From contig JABYQS010000016.1 in NCBI GenBank assembly GCA_022592435.1, forward strand, positions 360,222 to 424,221: DNA of 64,000 nucleotides, written 5' to 3'. The number at the start of each line of letters is the position of its first letter. The stretch's first letter is position 1. This DNA comes from Cerioporus squamosus (Eukaryota; Basidiomycota; Agaricomycetes; Polyporales; Polyporaceae). Below are positions 53,976 through 64,000 of the stretch, one piece after another. A program made the translations under genes and the position numbers. The notes beneath the pieces were generated by a model. The model did not search any database and had not been told where the DNA came from. It was given only the letters and a program-made list of their open reading frames with translations.

Positions 53976-55849
53976 AGGAGACAAAGCCCAAGAGTCCCTC
54001 CTTATATACTATGTCTGGAGTAGCATGAGTAAGCGACAGAAAGGAGAGCATAATACTGTCTGAGTCAGAACAAGTAGGGATGACTCAGACAACGACAAAG
54101 GATGATGAAGATACAACAAATACGAGGTCACAAGGGCATGTCTAGTACAGCCCAGAGATATCTGTAAAGAACTAGAAAGGTCCAGAGTGTTGCAGAACAC
54201 ACTGGAATGGACTGGAAACAAAGAGAAGCCAGGTAACCACATGGTTCCGTACAACATACCCTAAAAGGAAATGAAGAAGCATAGCCTTGATGCAATGTCC
54301 ATAGTCCATACTAGTAAGTTCAACAGTTCTTTCTCTCCTGGTCATCTCATAGCCCTCAGTGTCTAGCTGTTACAATTCAGAACTTCCAACATGTCTGATA
54401 TTCTCTCACCCCAAGCACTTCTTCTATACCCTCATGGTAGATGCACAATTGCAGCCTGTCCAAAAAATGTGGGAAGTGGCTGACAATGCAAGGTGTCTCG
54501 TTCAATGAGGTGAATCTGCCCTCATTGCAAAAGTTGTCACACCTCAATTATGTTCAGCTAGGTACCAAATAATGCTTGGGACCCCTGCCTCATTTGCGAG
54601 CATCCATGGTTCAAGCACCATGCTGACCCAAATGCTCTGCAGGGCGATCACAGGCAGATCGCTCTTGACCACCTTTGGGTGCAGGCTGGTTGTCCTGTCT
54701 CTGAGTGTGGTGGATTTGAAGCAGTAAGTGTGGTTCTGACGAGGCCAAGCAATGTCTCTAATGCTCCTCTTCTCAGAACAATTATGCTGAGACCCGAGGA
54801 CCTCATGTGATGTGTGTCTGTGGCCAAGTCCTTGCCCAGCACACTCAAGGGTATGTTTGGTCCCCACTGCCACTTTCCATTGATTCACGATAGTTGACCT
54901 TGCAGTATGAATTATCAGACATCCAGGATCATTCACCCCAATGCAAGGAATGCTCAACTACCCTGTCAGAGGCATGATGCCCCCCTTCTCATCCTCGTTT
55001 CCTTCGTCTGCTATCAGCACCTCTCCTTATGGCACTTCTCCTGGTATGGCTCCTCACTCTATGCCTACTTCACTCTCATCTATGTCTACTCCTTTGTCTA
55101 TGTCCTCTGTCCCTTTGTTTGCCATGTTGGCGATGTTGGTTCCTCTAAGCCAAGTCCCCCCGATCACTGCTTTCACCTACCCAGCTCAAGCTGGCAGCAA
55201 TGTCACCATGCAACAAGGAGCAAGTGCCCAAAGGAACCTCCCCCAGCATGCACATGCCAACACTCTCACTGGTTCTCATGGTGGGGCATCTTCGTTGTCT
55301 CAGTTGGGTTCAGGAAGATTGTCGTCCTCAGTAGTGGCCTCCCAGCCCAAGCTGGAAGTGCTGATCATCCCCATTTCGGTGAGCTTATGCAACCCTCTCA
55401 CAATTCATTCATGTTCTGACTTTCATACAGCATGCTCCCACAGTCAAACATGGCCTCATTCCCGATCTTGACATTCAGTTCTTCCTAGGGTGTAGCACGG
55501 GTGTTCCTGTGGGGTCCCGGACCGAACCCGCACCCGCACCCGCCAAAAAACCCGACCCGCAAACCCACGGGTTTTGGCGGGTGTGGGTCAGTAGCGCCGG
55601 GTATACGGGCTCTGCGGGTACAGGAATCCCGCGGTCTCTCTGACGGATTTCTCTTCCACTTGCTCTCTGCTTACTCTCTGCTTCACTCACCTCTTGTTCC
55701 CACATATTGTTCTGGGCTTTCCTCCCTCCTGGGCTGCAATCTGGCTGTACATGTTTGACTTCTGTGTCTCCTGAAGACTCTCTGCAGCTTCAAGGCATAT
55801 CTCAGCAAGACCTCGATGGATCTGCATGATCTTGGGCTTAAATTGAGCG

Positions 55850-56568
55850 TGTTACATCCCGTGCTCCAAGTCACCCAACTCCGGTCTCAACTCCGACCGG
55901 ACTCCGGTTCGTCCGTTGACTCATACTTACTTCCTCATTCCTTTGTTATGACTCATCCTTACTATGATACTTACCCCTTACTATCCGTCTCCCTCGGACT
56001 CCGATCACCTCATCAGTCCCGATAGTATTACCCGTTTGTATCCGCGCTTGTATCCACTTGTATCCGCACTTACCTCCATTTCTATTGGCTACTTACTTGC
56101 TTCCGCCTTGGCACCGGACTCCGACTCCTGTCTCTACTTTTAGCTTACCCCTTTCGGACCTCCGGACTTTAGTATTTAAGTCTGCTTGTAATCTCCCTTA
56201 GACCTCAGTTCTGATATCTCGTTTACTTCCCTCTTATCCTTCTCGGTATCAACAACTCAATCCATTGCATTCTCTTCTAACTTGTCCACACCTCCGTCCG
56301 GACTTCTGACCTTCGACCTCCGACCTCCGTCTTCAGACTTTGGTCTCTCGGCTTCTGACCCTCTGGTTCCCTCTCTGCTTGACTTCTTCCTTCGTTGCTT
56401 ACTCCGGTATAAACTCCGGAGTTCTGTTCCCTTGCAAATAGAAGACAACTTGTGTCTCCTCAGGGCGTTGGTCAATAACTTCGCCGAAGTCTTCACTCCT
56501 GCGCTGCCTTCAGACTTCGGACTTCGGACTTCCTTCCGGAGTTTGACTTAGCACGCACAGTCTTAACA
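55850..56568. repeat. Solo LTR, 719 bases, inside the hAT-like element
   Basis: It begins TGTTACATCC and ends CTTAACA, the TG..CA form of retroviral-type LTRs. It is flanked by the perfect 5-base duplication gagcg (55845-55849 and 56569-56573). No internal retrotransposon sequence is left, so the two LTRs of the element recombined. The first 84 bases recur at the right edge of the window with three differences. Confidence 0.9.
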
Positions 56569-57035
56569 GAGCGGAGGATCGAGGGGAAGAAGCTGGAAGG
56601 CAAGGAGGATGGGGGCATGCATCATAGTAAGTGTTTCATCTCGATCTATCTCCCCCTCTACAGGCCTACAAGTGCCCCACCTCCTCCTGCTTTTGCGCAA
56701 GCTATGCCCCACCATTCTGGTTGTGTAATGGCTTGTCTGAACGCGGTTTACAGCCGCTTTCGAACAAGCCCTTCGCCAACGTAGTCGCTGCACGCGTGCA
56801 GGAGGTATGGCCGGTTTACTGTGGCATGCTATGGCTGCACAGAAAACCGGTCATATCTCTATGGTTTCATGCTCTATCTGCATGTCGTTTCAAGTGCGTA
56901 TCCCTCCCGTATGTTTCTAATGGTGAGTACGATTCGTTTTCAAACGCGCCAACTATTGCTTGACCTACAGCCTATACAGCCTTCCTCCTCATGCCAGGCT
57001 TCATCCGTCCGTAACGCCGCTAGTAGCGGTCGTCA

Positions 57036-57102
57036 CGCGACGCGTTTTATATCGCTGGAAAGCTACAATTTGTAGCTTTCTAACGGTATAAAACGCGTCG
57101 CG
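57036..57102. repeat. Long perfect-loop hairpin in the hAT-like element
   Basis: Two 33-base arms (57036-57068 and 57070-57102) pair with three mismatches around a one-base loop. The arms begin cgcgacgcgttttata. Subterminal hairpins are known in several hAT elements and may bind transposase. Confidence 0.85.
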
Positions 57103-58875
57103 ATACGTCAACTGTGCACAGTTGCACAGCGGTTTCTTGCAGGTACCAAAACCCGTGATGGGTCACAGGTTGGTCGCGGGTCGGCCTGCCTGTGACCCGT
57201 ACCCGTACCCGCGTGTGACACCTGCCGAAACCCGCGCGGGTTTGTGACACCCGTGATACACCCTAGTTCTTCCAGAGCGATGTCGAGAAGATGATTCCTG
57301 AGCTTCGAAAGCACAAGCTGGCCTTCACTATCGGCCACGAGCATTTTGGCAATGATGAGAACCTGGCATATGAGCTTGTACATGAGCATCCCATCAAGCA
57401 CCTCACCCTTCATGTCCTCACACCACCCTCCGATCCACGAACAAGTGGCAACACCAACACTGACTTGGGGGATGGCCAGTCTCTGTCATTCCACAACCTA
57501 CCCTGAACAGTCCTTCTCAAGATATGAACTCTGCCGCAGAAGGATGTCAAGTTCTATCACAAGAGCGATCTCAATGGGTACAATATCACCCTTTGGCTCT
57601 TGAAGGGTTCACACATGGTGAAGCATTCCCACGACAAGAACCACTTGCTCCTCTTCATCAGTGCGTATTGCCATTCCTGGGATAAGACATCAAGCTTATT
57701 TCCTCGTCAGCCCCGCACTTCAGCGACATACATCTGCTGCTGCATCTCTTCAATGTTACTCCAGAGTGTGTGTGTCATGACGAGTTCCACATCTGTGCAC
57801 CGTTCCATCTCTTGAAGCCATATCTCAAGTTTGTCAAGATGAAGCATTCCAGTATCAGCTACTTCGAGTGCCAGGAAAATGCCTGCCCACCCTGTATATC
57901 CTGTGGCCATGGGTGTCACCCATCTTCCCCTGCGGCTTTGGTCACTCCACCTCCCCTCCCTGTCTCCCAGATTCACCATCACTCACCAGCTAGCACAGCT
58001 AATGTGAATCCATCATCCACCTACCATCGCTGCATGGGTTCCGTGTCCATGCCGACTGCTATGAGCTTCGCTCAGCCACAGCTTGCAGAGACAGGCCTTA
58101 CCCCTGCAGTCACAACAATGGCCCTCATGTCTGGCCATATCAGAGTAGTGCCGGTGCATCTCAAGCACCAAGCAAGCTTTGATCTGTTTGCTGACATGTG
58201 TCTTGCAGCTTCCAGCCTCAGCGACCATCCCCCCTCTCAACCGTGTGTCTCCTCTCTTGCCCTTACTCAGCCTGTCCTCTGGTTCGACACCGCTGCAGCC
58301 ACTGCACATGAGAGCACTGTTGGCCAGGTCCAATAGGCTCTGTATGATGTATCTCAGACTCCAGTGACGACTCTGATTATGACTTGTTGCCCAATGTCAG
58401 CGCAGCGGACCTTGTCTCTCAAGTTAACCATGAAACTGGCAGATCGGCTCCAAGAGAGACACAGAAGATTCAGTCAGCATACTCCCATGCGCCGCCTGCG
58501 GTCATTCCTGCCACTTCTTCAGTTGACAATGGCCCATTGCTCATCCCTATTGCCCCTCCAGCATCCCAAGCAACGATGCAAGACTGGTGCGACATCTTGA
58601 CAGAGCTCGCTGATGCAAATACTGTTAGCAAAACTCTCAAATTCTATGGCAACAATCTTAATTTGGTCACTCAAGCATTACAGGCATACCTTGTCTATCT
58701 TGCAGCGACAGCTTCATCAAAGGAGGGCAAGGTTCTGATGTGGACCCTTCCTGCCCATATTCAGAAGTTCAGCGAGTTTGTGACCATCACTGAGGTGATG
58801 AGCACACAGGCCAGATTATACCGCATGCAAGTGCCATACTTTGCATCGGTATTACAATTGATGAGGAACAAATAA

Positions 58876-59399
58876 CCGTCCTTTATGTCTGAGATACGCC
58901 AATAGACGCTGTGATGCAAATCAATCACCGTGGAAATCATTTCAGTCTCCGCTTACTTGGACTAACACCTTGGCTTATGATTACATCATCACAAGTAAGA
59001 ACAAGACTTACCATATAGATGCTGGGTTAGGGTTAGGGTTTCTGTACTGAGACTCTACTTGGATAGCACTTTTAGCTGGCATAGCATATGTTGTTACCTG
59101 CCATACAATCTGCTATTAGGCAGCGTGATCAGCTAGCATAGAACCAGATACTAGTTGGCATACAATTTGTCACCAGTAGCCTACACAGTAACAAGTTTAC
59201 ATGGGGCTTAACATTTGCTATGGTCAATCTGCTCTGATCTATAGAAGGGCTTTGTCATCATGCCCATATGTTAGGGCCAATGAATTTGCGGGTTATGTGG
59301 GACGTGCAACGAGGGTGTATTTGAAGCCCGTACTCCACACTCACTGGAAATGAGCATTGTCAGCAGTGCAAACCAGAATCTAGAATTGAGAACTCACAC
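58876..59399. other. Spacer with degenerate short repeats
   Basis: Apart from the TTAGGG units, a ctggcata-like word recurs between 59075 and 59165. No gene was seen. Confidence 0.45.
59024..59040. repeat. Interstitial telomere-like repeat
   Basis: The sequence gggttagggttagggtt contains two full TTAGGG units (59027-59032, 59033-59038) with partial units at both sides. TTAGGG is the telomere repeat of most basidiomycetes. Confidence 0.8.
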
Positions 59400-59678
59400 T
59401 CTTGCCAACAGCACCCAGATTTGTTTGCTTGGAAGCACTCTGCACATTTCCACATACGCTTGAAGGAGGAGGGTTGCAAGCAAGATTTCCCTTTCTTGTG
59501 ACAACGTTCGCATGTTTGGCCTCAAATCTTTTTTAGAACTTCCTTGTAGTCACTCCGCAGGCAATGAGTGTTCACATTCTTGGGCAAGCAGGGGTCAAAG
59601 CTGCACCAGTAGTCGCAAAACAAGTGGGCAAATGGTTTCTGTGCTGCCAGCACTGCCAGTCCGAGATCCGCATCTCTC
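59400..59678 (-). pseudogene. Zn2Cys6-like cysteine cluster fragment
   Basis: The minus strand reads an exon ending before a GT donor at 59399. It contains FCDYWCSFDPCLPKN, then the cluster CERCHKKGKSC, eleven residues, and CAECFQANKSGC. The spacing C-x2-C-x6-C-x11-C-x2-C-x7-C formally meets the fungal Zn(II)2Cys6 pattern. The usual Arg/Lys-rich DNA-contact residues are only partly present (HKKGK). A TGA stop lies in frame directly before the cluster (VLKKI, stop, GQTCERC). A polar frame further upstream on the same strand (59793-59987) could be another exon. It is likely a relic of a lineage-expanded protein family. Confidence 0.45.
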
Positions 59679-59999
59679 AAAATTTATGTGACAGACAAAC
59701 AACTGGTTAGCCAAATCAGAATCACGTGCCCTACTTAGTCTATAGGGCATACCATGTCCTCTCCCCTAGAAGCTCCTTCGTTCTCCCGCTCCTCATGCTT
59801 GACTCGGTCCACCGCTATTGTGGCAGGCCCTCCTTTCCTGGTTGCCTCGTTGCACCTCTGTTTGCCAACCTCCGTTGCCAACCTCCTCAATCTTCACAAC
59901 TGCTGGGCAGCATAGTGGACGTGCCTCGAGTGCAGGTATTTGATCTTCCTCCTTGCCTGTGGACATCGCAGTCACAGGATCTAGCACTGGGAGGACATC

Positions 60000-62341
60000 A
60001 ATGTAAGATGATGTTGGTAACAGTATACAAATCAGCTGACACGAGGACTAAACCGGATGAATGTCACAGCCCTGATAGCAACACATGGATCGCTTCCAGC
60101 ATGCTCGGGTCCCCACATTCAAAGGAGAATATGTATTCCTGAAATTTGCAGTACATAGTACTACTAGGCATACTGAAGAGACAGATTAGCTCTATCTTTA
60201 GACATGAGGAGCCATGGGTTGCACTGGCTCTTGTTGGTTGGCAGGAGCTCTTGATGTCGGCTATGGGGAGCTCAGGCACTGCAGCAGAGCACAGAGAGCA
60301 AGCAGGAGTAGCGGACCTTGTGGAGGATGAGCACAGTGCAGGAAGAGCCAGAGATGAGGTGCACGCACCGTCTCTGTCTGTTTCCGTTCTGTCCTACTTC
60401 TCCATAGTTTCCAAAGTCTCTTGACCTTGAGTGCAGGGTATGCGAGGGTGACAGAAGAGGAAGGAGGACAAGTGGGTGTTGTGGATGGAAGCGGAGAGCA
60501 TCAGAGATGATAATGTGCGCACACCATTTGCGCCTCTTTGCTGCTCTCTCCCGCTTCTCAGGGCATTGTGGTGTATTTTGAGGTCTGGGTGGAGGTGCAA
60601 GATGATGGAATGGGCAAGGGCGGTCATGTGTTAGGAACAGACCAGCCGCTGTACCAGCTACACCAAAAGGGTGCAATGTCCAGGATATCTGGACATTTGG
60701 CTGGTACTATATATATAGTTCATACTGTGTTCATAACATCATGGTCAATGAGTGCGGCACAGAGGAACATGCCGGCAATCCGGTACTTACCGTACTGCTC
60801 TTTCACATTGCTTGCTTGCCCAATGCCCCTCACCTCCTGCTGCTGCATCCACAATTTCTATCCTCCTCATCTCATCCAGCCTTGTCGCCCGTCTCTCCCA
60901 TATTGTTTGAACGATACCTAACATGTTCAACTTGTCGCCCTCATCGCATTGTTGTCCACCATCGGCCACACATCTGGGTCATAGCTGCTCCTGCCAGCCT
61001 CTGCAGCGAATGGCCTTTCCTCACTCGTCACGTACACTCAAACAGATATCGGTTGAAGTAAGCGAAATGTGTACAGCAAGCCAGGGAACAGCAGGGTACA
61101 GTAACTGGTAAGTAATCGTGCAGCGGCGGTTGGGGAGACACAGATGGGACTCCGCATTTTTCGGTGGTAGCACCAACGAGTGCGCTGCTCAGCTGGACGC
61201 ACCCTCCCATGTGTCCAGCTGAGCAGCGTACTCATTGGCGTTATCACACTCCATCCTGATTGGCTAGCCTGCAGAGGGCACCCCCGCATCCGCTGATACG
61301 CCATCGGCTACATTCTCATTGCACAAGGTGCGACGGTCCACCAAGACAGTCACGGTGACCACTTCCGCATCCTCAACCCACTTGATGGCCGATGTTTCCC
61401 ATGGTTCATTCATCTCAACATAACTAACGCTCCTCTCTCAGCCCAATTCAATGACTCGCTGCCCTCGCTTGCAGGAGTTGCACTGGAATGACTCCGTGCA
61501 TCTGCACACCAACTTGGCATTCGTGATCGCCAACCATGCTGACACACAGTTCTCATAGCACGCAAACCATGCTCTGCAAGTACACAGAATTGTAATGGGA
61601 GTCAGTAATGGGCTATAGGATGGTTAGTCTAGGATGAGGAAGCAGAGAGAGCAGAGGGTACTGGTCCAGCCTGGCTTCTGACCGGGGCACCAATTGTTGT
61701 ACTGCTGGGGCAGACATGCTGGAGGGCGCAGTCCAGCTTAGCAGTGCAGACTTCGGGGTTCTTGCAACTTCTGGCGATTGGCTGGGGCATTGGCGGGGCG
61801 TGCAACTCCTTCTTTTCAAGTGCCCCCATCTCATTGGCTGTGTCTAGCGTGCTTGCTCCTTTGCGTTAAAGCGCTGGGGCCTCTGAAGGCCTCTCCGGTA
61901 AGTATGTTGTATGTCGCTGCCATAAACAAACCTGTATGACCATGCCATGCACTTAGAATGACATATGTATTTTTCACAGAGTTGTCTCCTCAAGTGGCTG
62001 AAAGCTCCAGTGGGGCCAACCACACACCAGGCCCAAGATACACTCCCAGATGTCAGCTGAACGATTGACAGAGAACCGGGGTTGTTCCTCTGGGGCAAAA
62101 TGGATTACTACCACCGCCCTCCAATGACCACAATTTGATGAATCTTCGTAGTGACAGGCCCCCAAATATTTTCTGCTGCCAGACTATGCTCATTACCTAA
62201 GACCTGAGAGCATTGCATGCACTCGGCATCTGCTTTCCTTGCTCCTGCTCTTTGTCCATCGGTCCCAAGCCCCCTGGTACTACCAACACAAGTCCAGTAA
62301 GCTGCCCATACTGAACATGCAACCCCATTCGTAGGACTCAC
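60000..62341. other. Accessory stretch without a recognised gene
   Basis: Scattered frames exist, for example a cysteine-bearing minus-strand frame at 61629-61829 (CKNPEVCTAKLDCALQHVC), but none links to neighbours. A strong hairpin lies at 61173-61238. Confidence 0.4.
61173..61238. repeat. 26-base inverted repeat (hairpin)
   Basis: The arms are 61173-61198 and 61213-61238, with two mismatches and a 14-base loop. The core cgctgctcagctggac pairs perfectly. It is not followed by a T-run, so it is not a terminator of bacterial type. A transposon end or structured RNA is possible. Confidence 0.8.
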
Positions 62342-63916
62342 TGTTCATGTACTTCGCAGCATTGCTCTCTCTGGCCATGCCTATACAGTCCACTTTGTCG
62401 GGTGAATTGTTCGCGCGGTTGGATAAGTGCGTCCGCCTTACTGTGCTACGGCCTTTCTAACCATTGTTGCAGCCCCTGCCAAAATCACAACTGTTGCAGA
62501 GGGCAGCATCATCGATCTTCCTGGCCATGACCCTCATCTACCGGAGATGTACCTTGTTGATGCACACCCGCTTGTACCCGAAGACCGTTATTCCAACAAG
62601 ATTTACGTCTTTGTGCAGGATACGACTCCTGCAGCCATGGGCAAGTACTACAACTTCCTCGCTAAAGCACCATTCCCAGAAGGCACTGAGGAGGGGGTTT
62701 CTGATGCAGGTATGAGTGATTCCTCATTGAGTGGTCATACGCACTTACCCCCAAGTGTCAGGGTACCTCCACCTCAAACCCGGCGACTACGTGTTGGTTA
62801 GGGATGCCAACGGCGATGGAGCTCCTGAGCATGATTTGCTGCAGTTGTGGGTTACAGCAAAGTGAGTTTGCACGGTGTACCTTTCTGTCCATAATGTAAT
62901 GTATTGTCTTGAACCCGCATGATAACTCGGTCACATTGCAAAGCCATGGAGGATGCTCGCAACAGCACGTTAGGGCCACGGATGGTTTGGACTCCAGAAA
63001 AGCCTGTTCTAGGGGAGGATGGCATATATAGTGGTGCACCGATCTGGGAAGGCAATCTGTGCACTGTCCCAGTCAGCGCTTCAAGTTCAGAGCGCTGTTA
63101 CTCCATGGTACATTCGTACCAGTCCCAGTGGAACTTGGTTGGTCCGGCCATCGGGGCGAAGATTGCCATGGACAAAGAACCATCGACCCATCTACACTTG
63201 CGAGAGAAGATTATCAAGGTCAGCATATCCTCCCTTACTATGCTGCTGTTAGCCATATGCAATGTCTGACACAAACTTCTCCCCACATAGGCAACAACAC
63301 CATTGGCTATTGCTGCGCTTGAAGCAGGAGACGACCGTATGTGCCGTGCTCTCAAGATGCAGGCGGAAACCACCAATCTTCTGTGGGTTGGCTTCAGCAG
63401 AAACTATGTGTTCCCAATGCAGCAGGCAAACCTCACGGGGACAAAGGGGGCAGATTGTCTAGCTCGTGAGTGGCTTCTTTGCCATGCTTCGGTGTTTTAT
63501 ATTTAACACATTGTGGTGTTAGTACCTGCAAATCAATGAAGGTGGACATGGGCGCTTTTGGCAGAAAGCACTTTGACAACAAGGACTGTCTGGCTGCAGT
63601 GACATCCATGATCTGCTATAGTGACCTGTATCGCGCAGACCATCCGGGATACTCTATGGTCGGCAACCTCGGGGTGGCCATCGGTAGGTTCTTCCATATT
63701 TTTGCTCATGCATGCTTACTTACTTTGCCGATGTGAAGTTGCGTGGCCTGATTGTGATATGTTTCTGTGAACTCCACTTCCACGGGGGCTTCCCTCCAAC
63801 TGCCTACCCTGGCTGGACTCCCAAGAAGTGGTCGTACCACTTTGTGGTCATTTGTTACCCTCTGCGCGCCATGATAGACAGCAACACCATCTTGAGCTTT
63901 GCAGCATTACCTGGCG
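62342..63916 (+). pseudogene. Unrecognised multi-exon gene, cut by an LTR at its 3' side
   Basis: I do not recognise the family. Exons with good splice sites are 62473-62709, 62762-62861, 62942-63218 and 63291 to about 63465, with later ones to the LTR. The translation looks like a globular protein: LPGHDPHLPEMYLVDAHPLV, KPGDYVLVRDANGDGAPEHD, LLWVGFSRNYVFPMQQANL, YSMVGNLGVAI, then LRGLIVICFCELHFHGGFPP and TPKKWSYHFVVICYPLRAMI. The junction 62861/62942 does not keep phase, so a one-base change or an unseen exon lies there. At 63916 the frame (LSFAALPG) runs into the start of an LTR. An upstream piece (MYFAALLSLAMPIQSTLSGE near 62347) may be the first exon. The gene is probably inactive. Confidence 0.5.
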
Positions 63917-64000
63917 TGTTACATCCCGTGCTCCAAGACACCCAACTCCGGACTCAACTCCGACCGGACTCTGGTTCGTCCGTTGACTCATACTTACTTC
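63917..64000. mobile_element. Start of an LTR, same family as the solo LTR
   Basis: The 84 bases from TGTTACATCC to the window edge match 55850-55933 with three substitutions. The 5-base flank on the left is tggcg. Whether this is a solo LTR or a full retrotransposon is decided beyond the window. Confidence 0.85.

Larger units (their letters stand above)
52632..54390. other. AT-richer repeat-bearing stretch, no gene recognised
   Basis: Composition changes after about 52.8 kb to lower GC. Short direct and inverted repeats, listed separately, occupy much of it. No frame joins into a recognisable protein. Confidence 0.5.
55486..57265. mobile_element. Non-autonomous hAT-like DNA transposon
   Basis: The terminal inverted repeats are TAGGGTGTAkCACGGGTGT (19 bases, one mismatch). 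They are flanked by a perfect 8-base direct duplication gttcttcc at 55478-55485 and 57266-57273. An 8-base duplication with TAGGG-type ends is the mark of the hAT superfamily. Subterminal regions carry many acccgc/gcgggt repeats at both ends. No transposase frame is present. It was inserted into an exon of the Cys/His-rich gene and was later itself hit by an LTR retrotransposon. Confidence 0.88.
54391..58875 (+). pseudogene. Unrecognised Cys/His-rich multi-exon gene, split by nested insertions
   Basis: I do not recognise the family. The start MSDILSPQALLLYPHGRCTI leads into a cysteine-rich part with CPHCKSCH, CLICEHPWFKHH, CPVSECGG and CVCGQVLAQH, spaced like zinc-binding knuckles. A Met/Ser/Pro-rich linker follows. 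A globular part has HAPTVKHGLIPDLDIQFF, then QSDVEKMIPELRKHKLAFTI after the insertion, then KSDLNGYNITLWLLKGSHMV. The end is a clean 163-residue frame to 58875. The first exon frame is broken by TGA and TAG codons between otherwise good zinc-knuckle sequence (54505-54560). A 1,780-base hAT-like element splits the exon between FF and QSDVEK; without it, and one copy of the 8-base duplication, the frame runs straight through. The gene is probably dead, although the parts after the insertion remain open. Confidence 0.55.

Noticed and set aside
59024..59040. A true chromosome end
   Set aside because: Only two and a half repeat units are present, and gene-like sequence continues on both sides.
61173..61238. 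A rho-independent terminator
   Set aside because: There is no T-run after the stem, and this is eukaryotic DNA.

Overview
The window is nuclear DNA of a filamentous basidiomycete, most likely an Agaricomycete of polypore type. The evidence is dense intron-rich genes on both strands with introns mostly of 50-70 bases and GT..AG ends, GC-rich coding sequence, universal eukaryotic genes (APC1, CCT6, SET9, RPS8, UGPase, SMC3, proteasome beta subunit) and protein families common in mushrooms and polypores. All gene models were read by eye, joining exons so that reading phase is kept and family motifs continue across the splice.

Bases 1 to 12.3 kb carry small-molecule enzymes: the 3' part of an alpha/beta hydrolase of the homoserine O-acetyltransferase type, an SDR oxidoreductase with an altered active site, an FAD-dependent amine-oxidase-like protein, a gene-poor stretch of about 4 kb, and a second SDR whose catalytic motif lies on a 19-base exon. 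From 12.8 to 34.6 kb the genes are mostly housekeeping: APC1 (1,933 aa), two convergent EthD-domain paralogues, CCT6, the H4K20 methyltransferase SET9, ribosomal protein S8 and UTP-glucose-1-phosphate uridylyltransferase.

From 35 to 42 kb the sequence is in flux. A tandem pair of epoxide hydrolase genes carries one-base deletions at different places in each copy. A kinase-like gene is broken by an in-frame stop and by a 237-base MITE-like element. Next to it lies a remnant of a non-LTR reverse transcriptase. From 42.5 to 52.6 kb come an Mtf2-like mitochondrial protein, the cohesin subunit SMC3 (17 exons), the proteasome subunit beta-4/PRE1 (divergent from SMC3 over 240 bases) and a TRP-like membrane protein whose frame is broken by one base at a C run.

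From 52.6 kb to the end the DNA is accessory and rich in repeats. An unrecognised cysteine/histidine-rich gene (54.4-58.9 kb) has in-frame stops and is split by a 1,780-base hAT-like element with a perfect 8-base target duplication. That element is itself split by a 719-base solo LTR with a perfect 5-base duplication. The same LTR family begins again at 63,917, inside another unrecognised gene. The order of insertion can therefore be read directly from the sequence. Short TTAGGG repeats, hairpins and a Zn2Cys6-like fragment lie between. No tRNA, rRNA or CRISPR array was seen.
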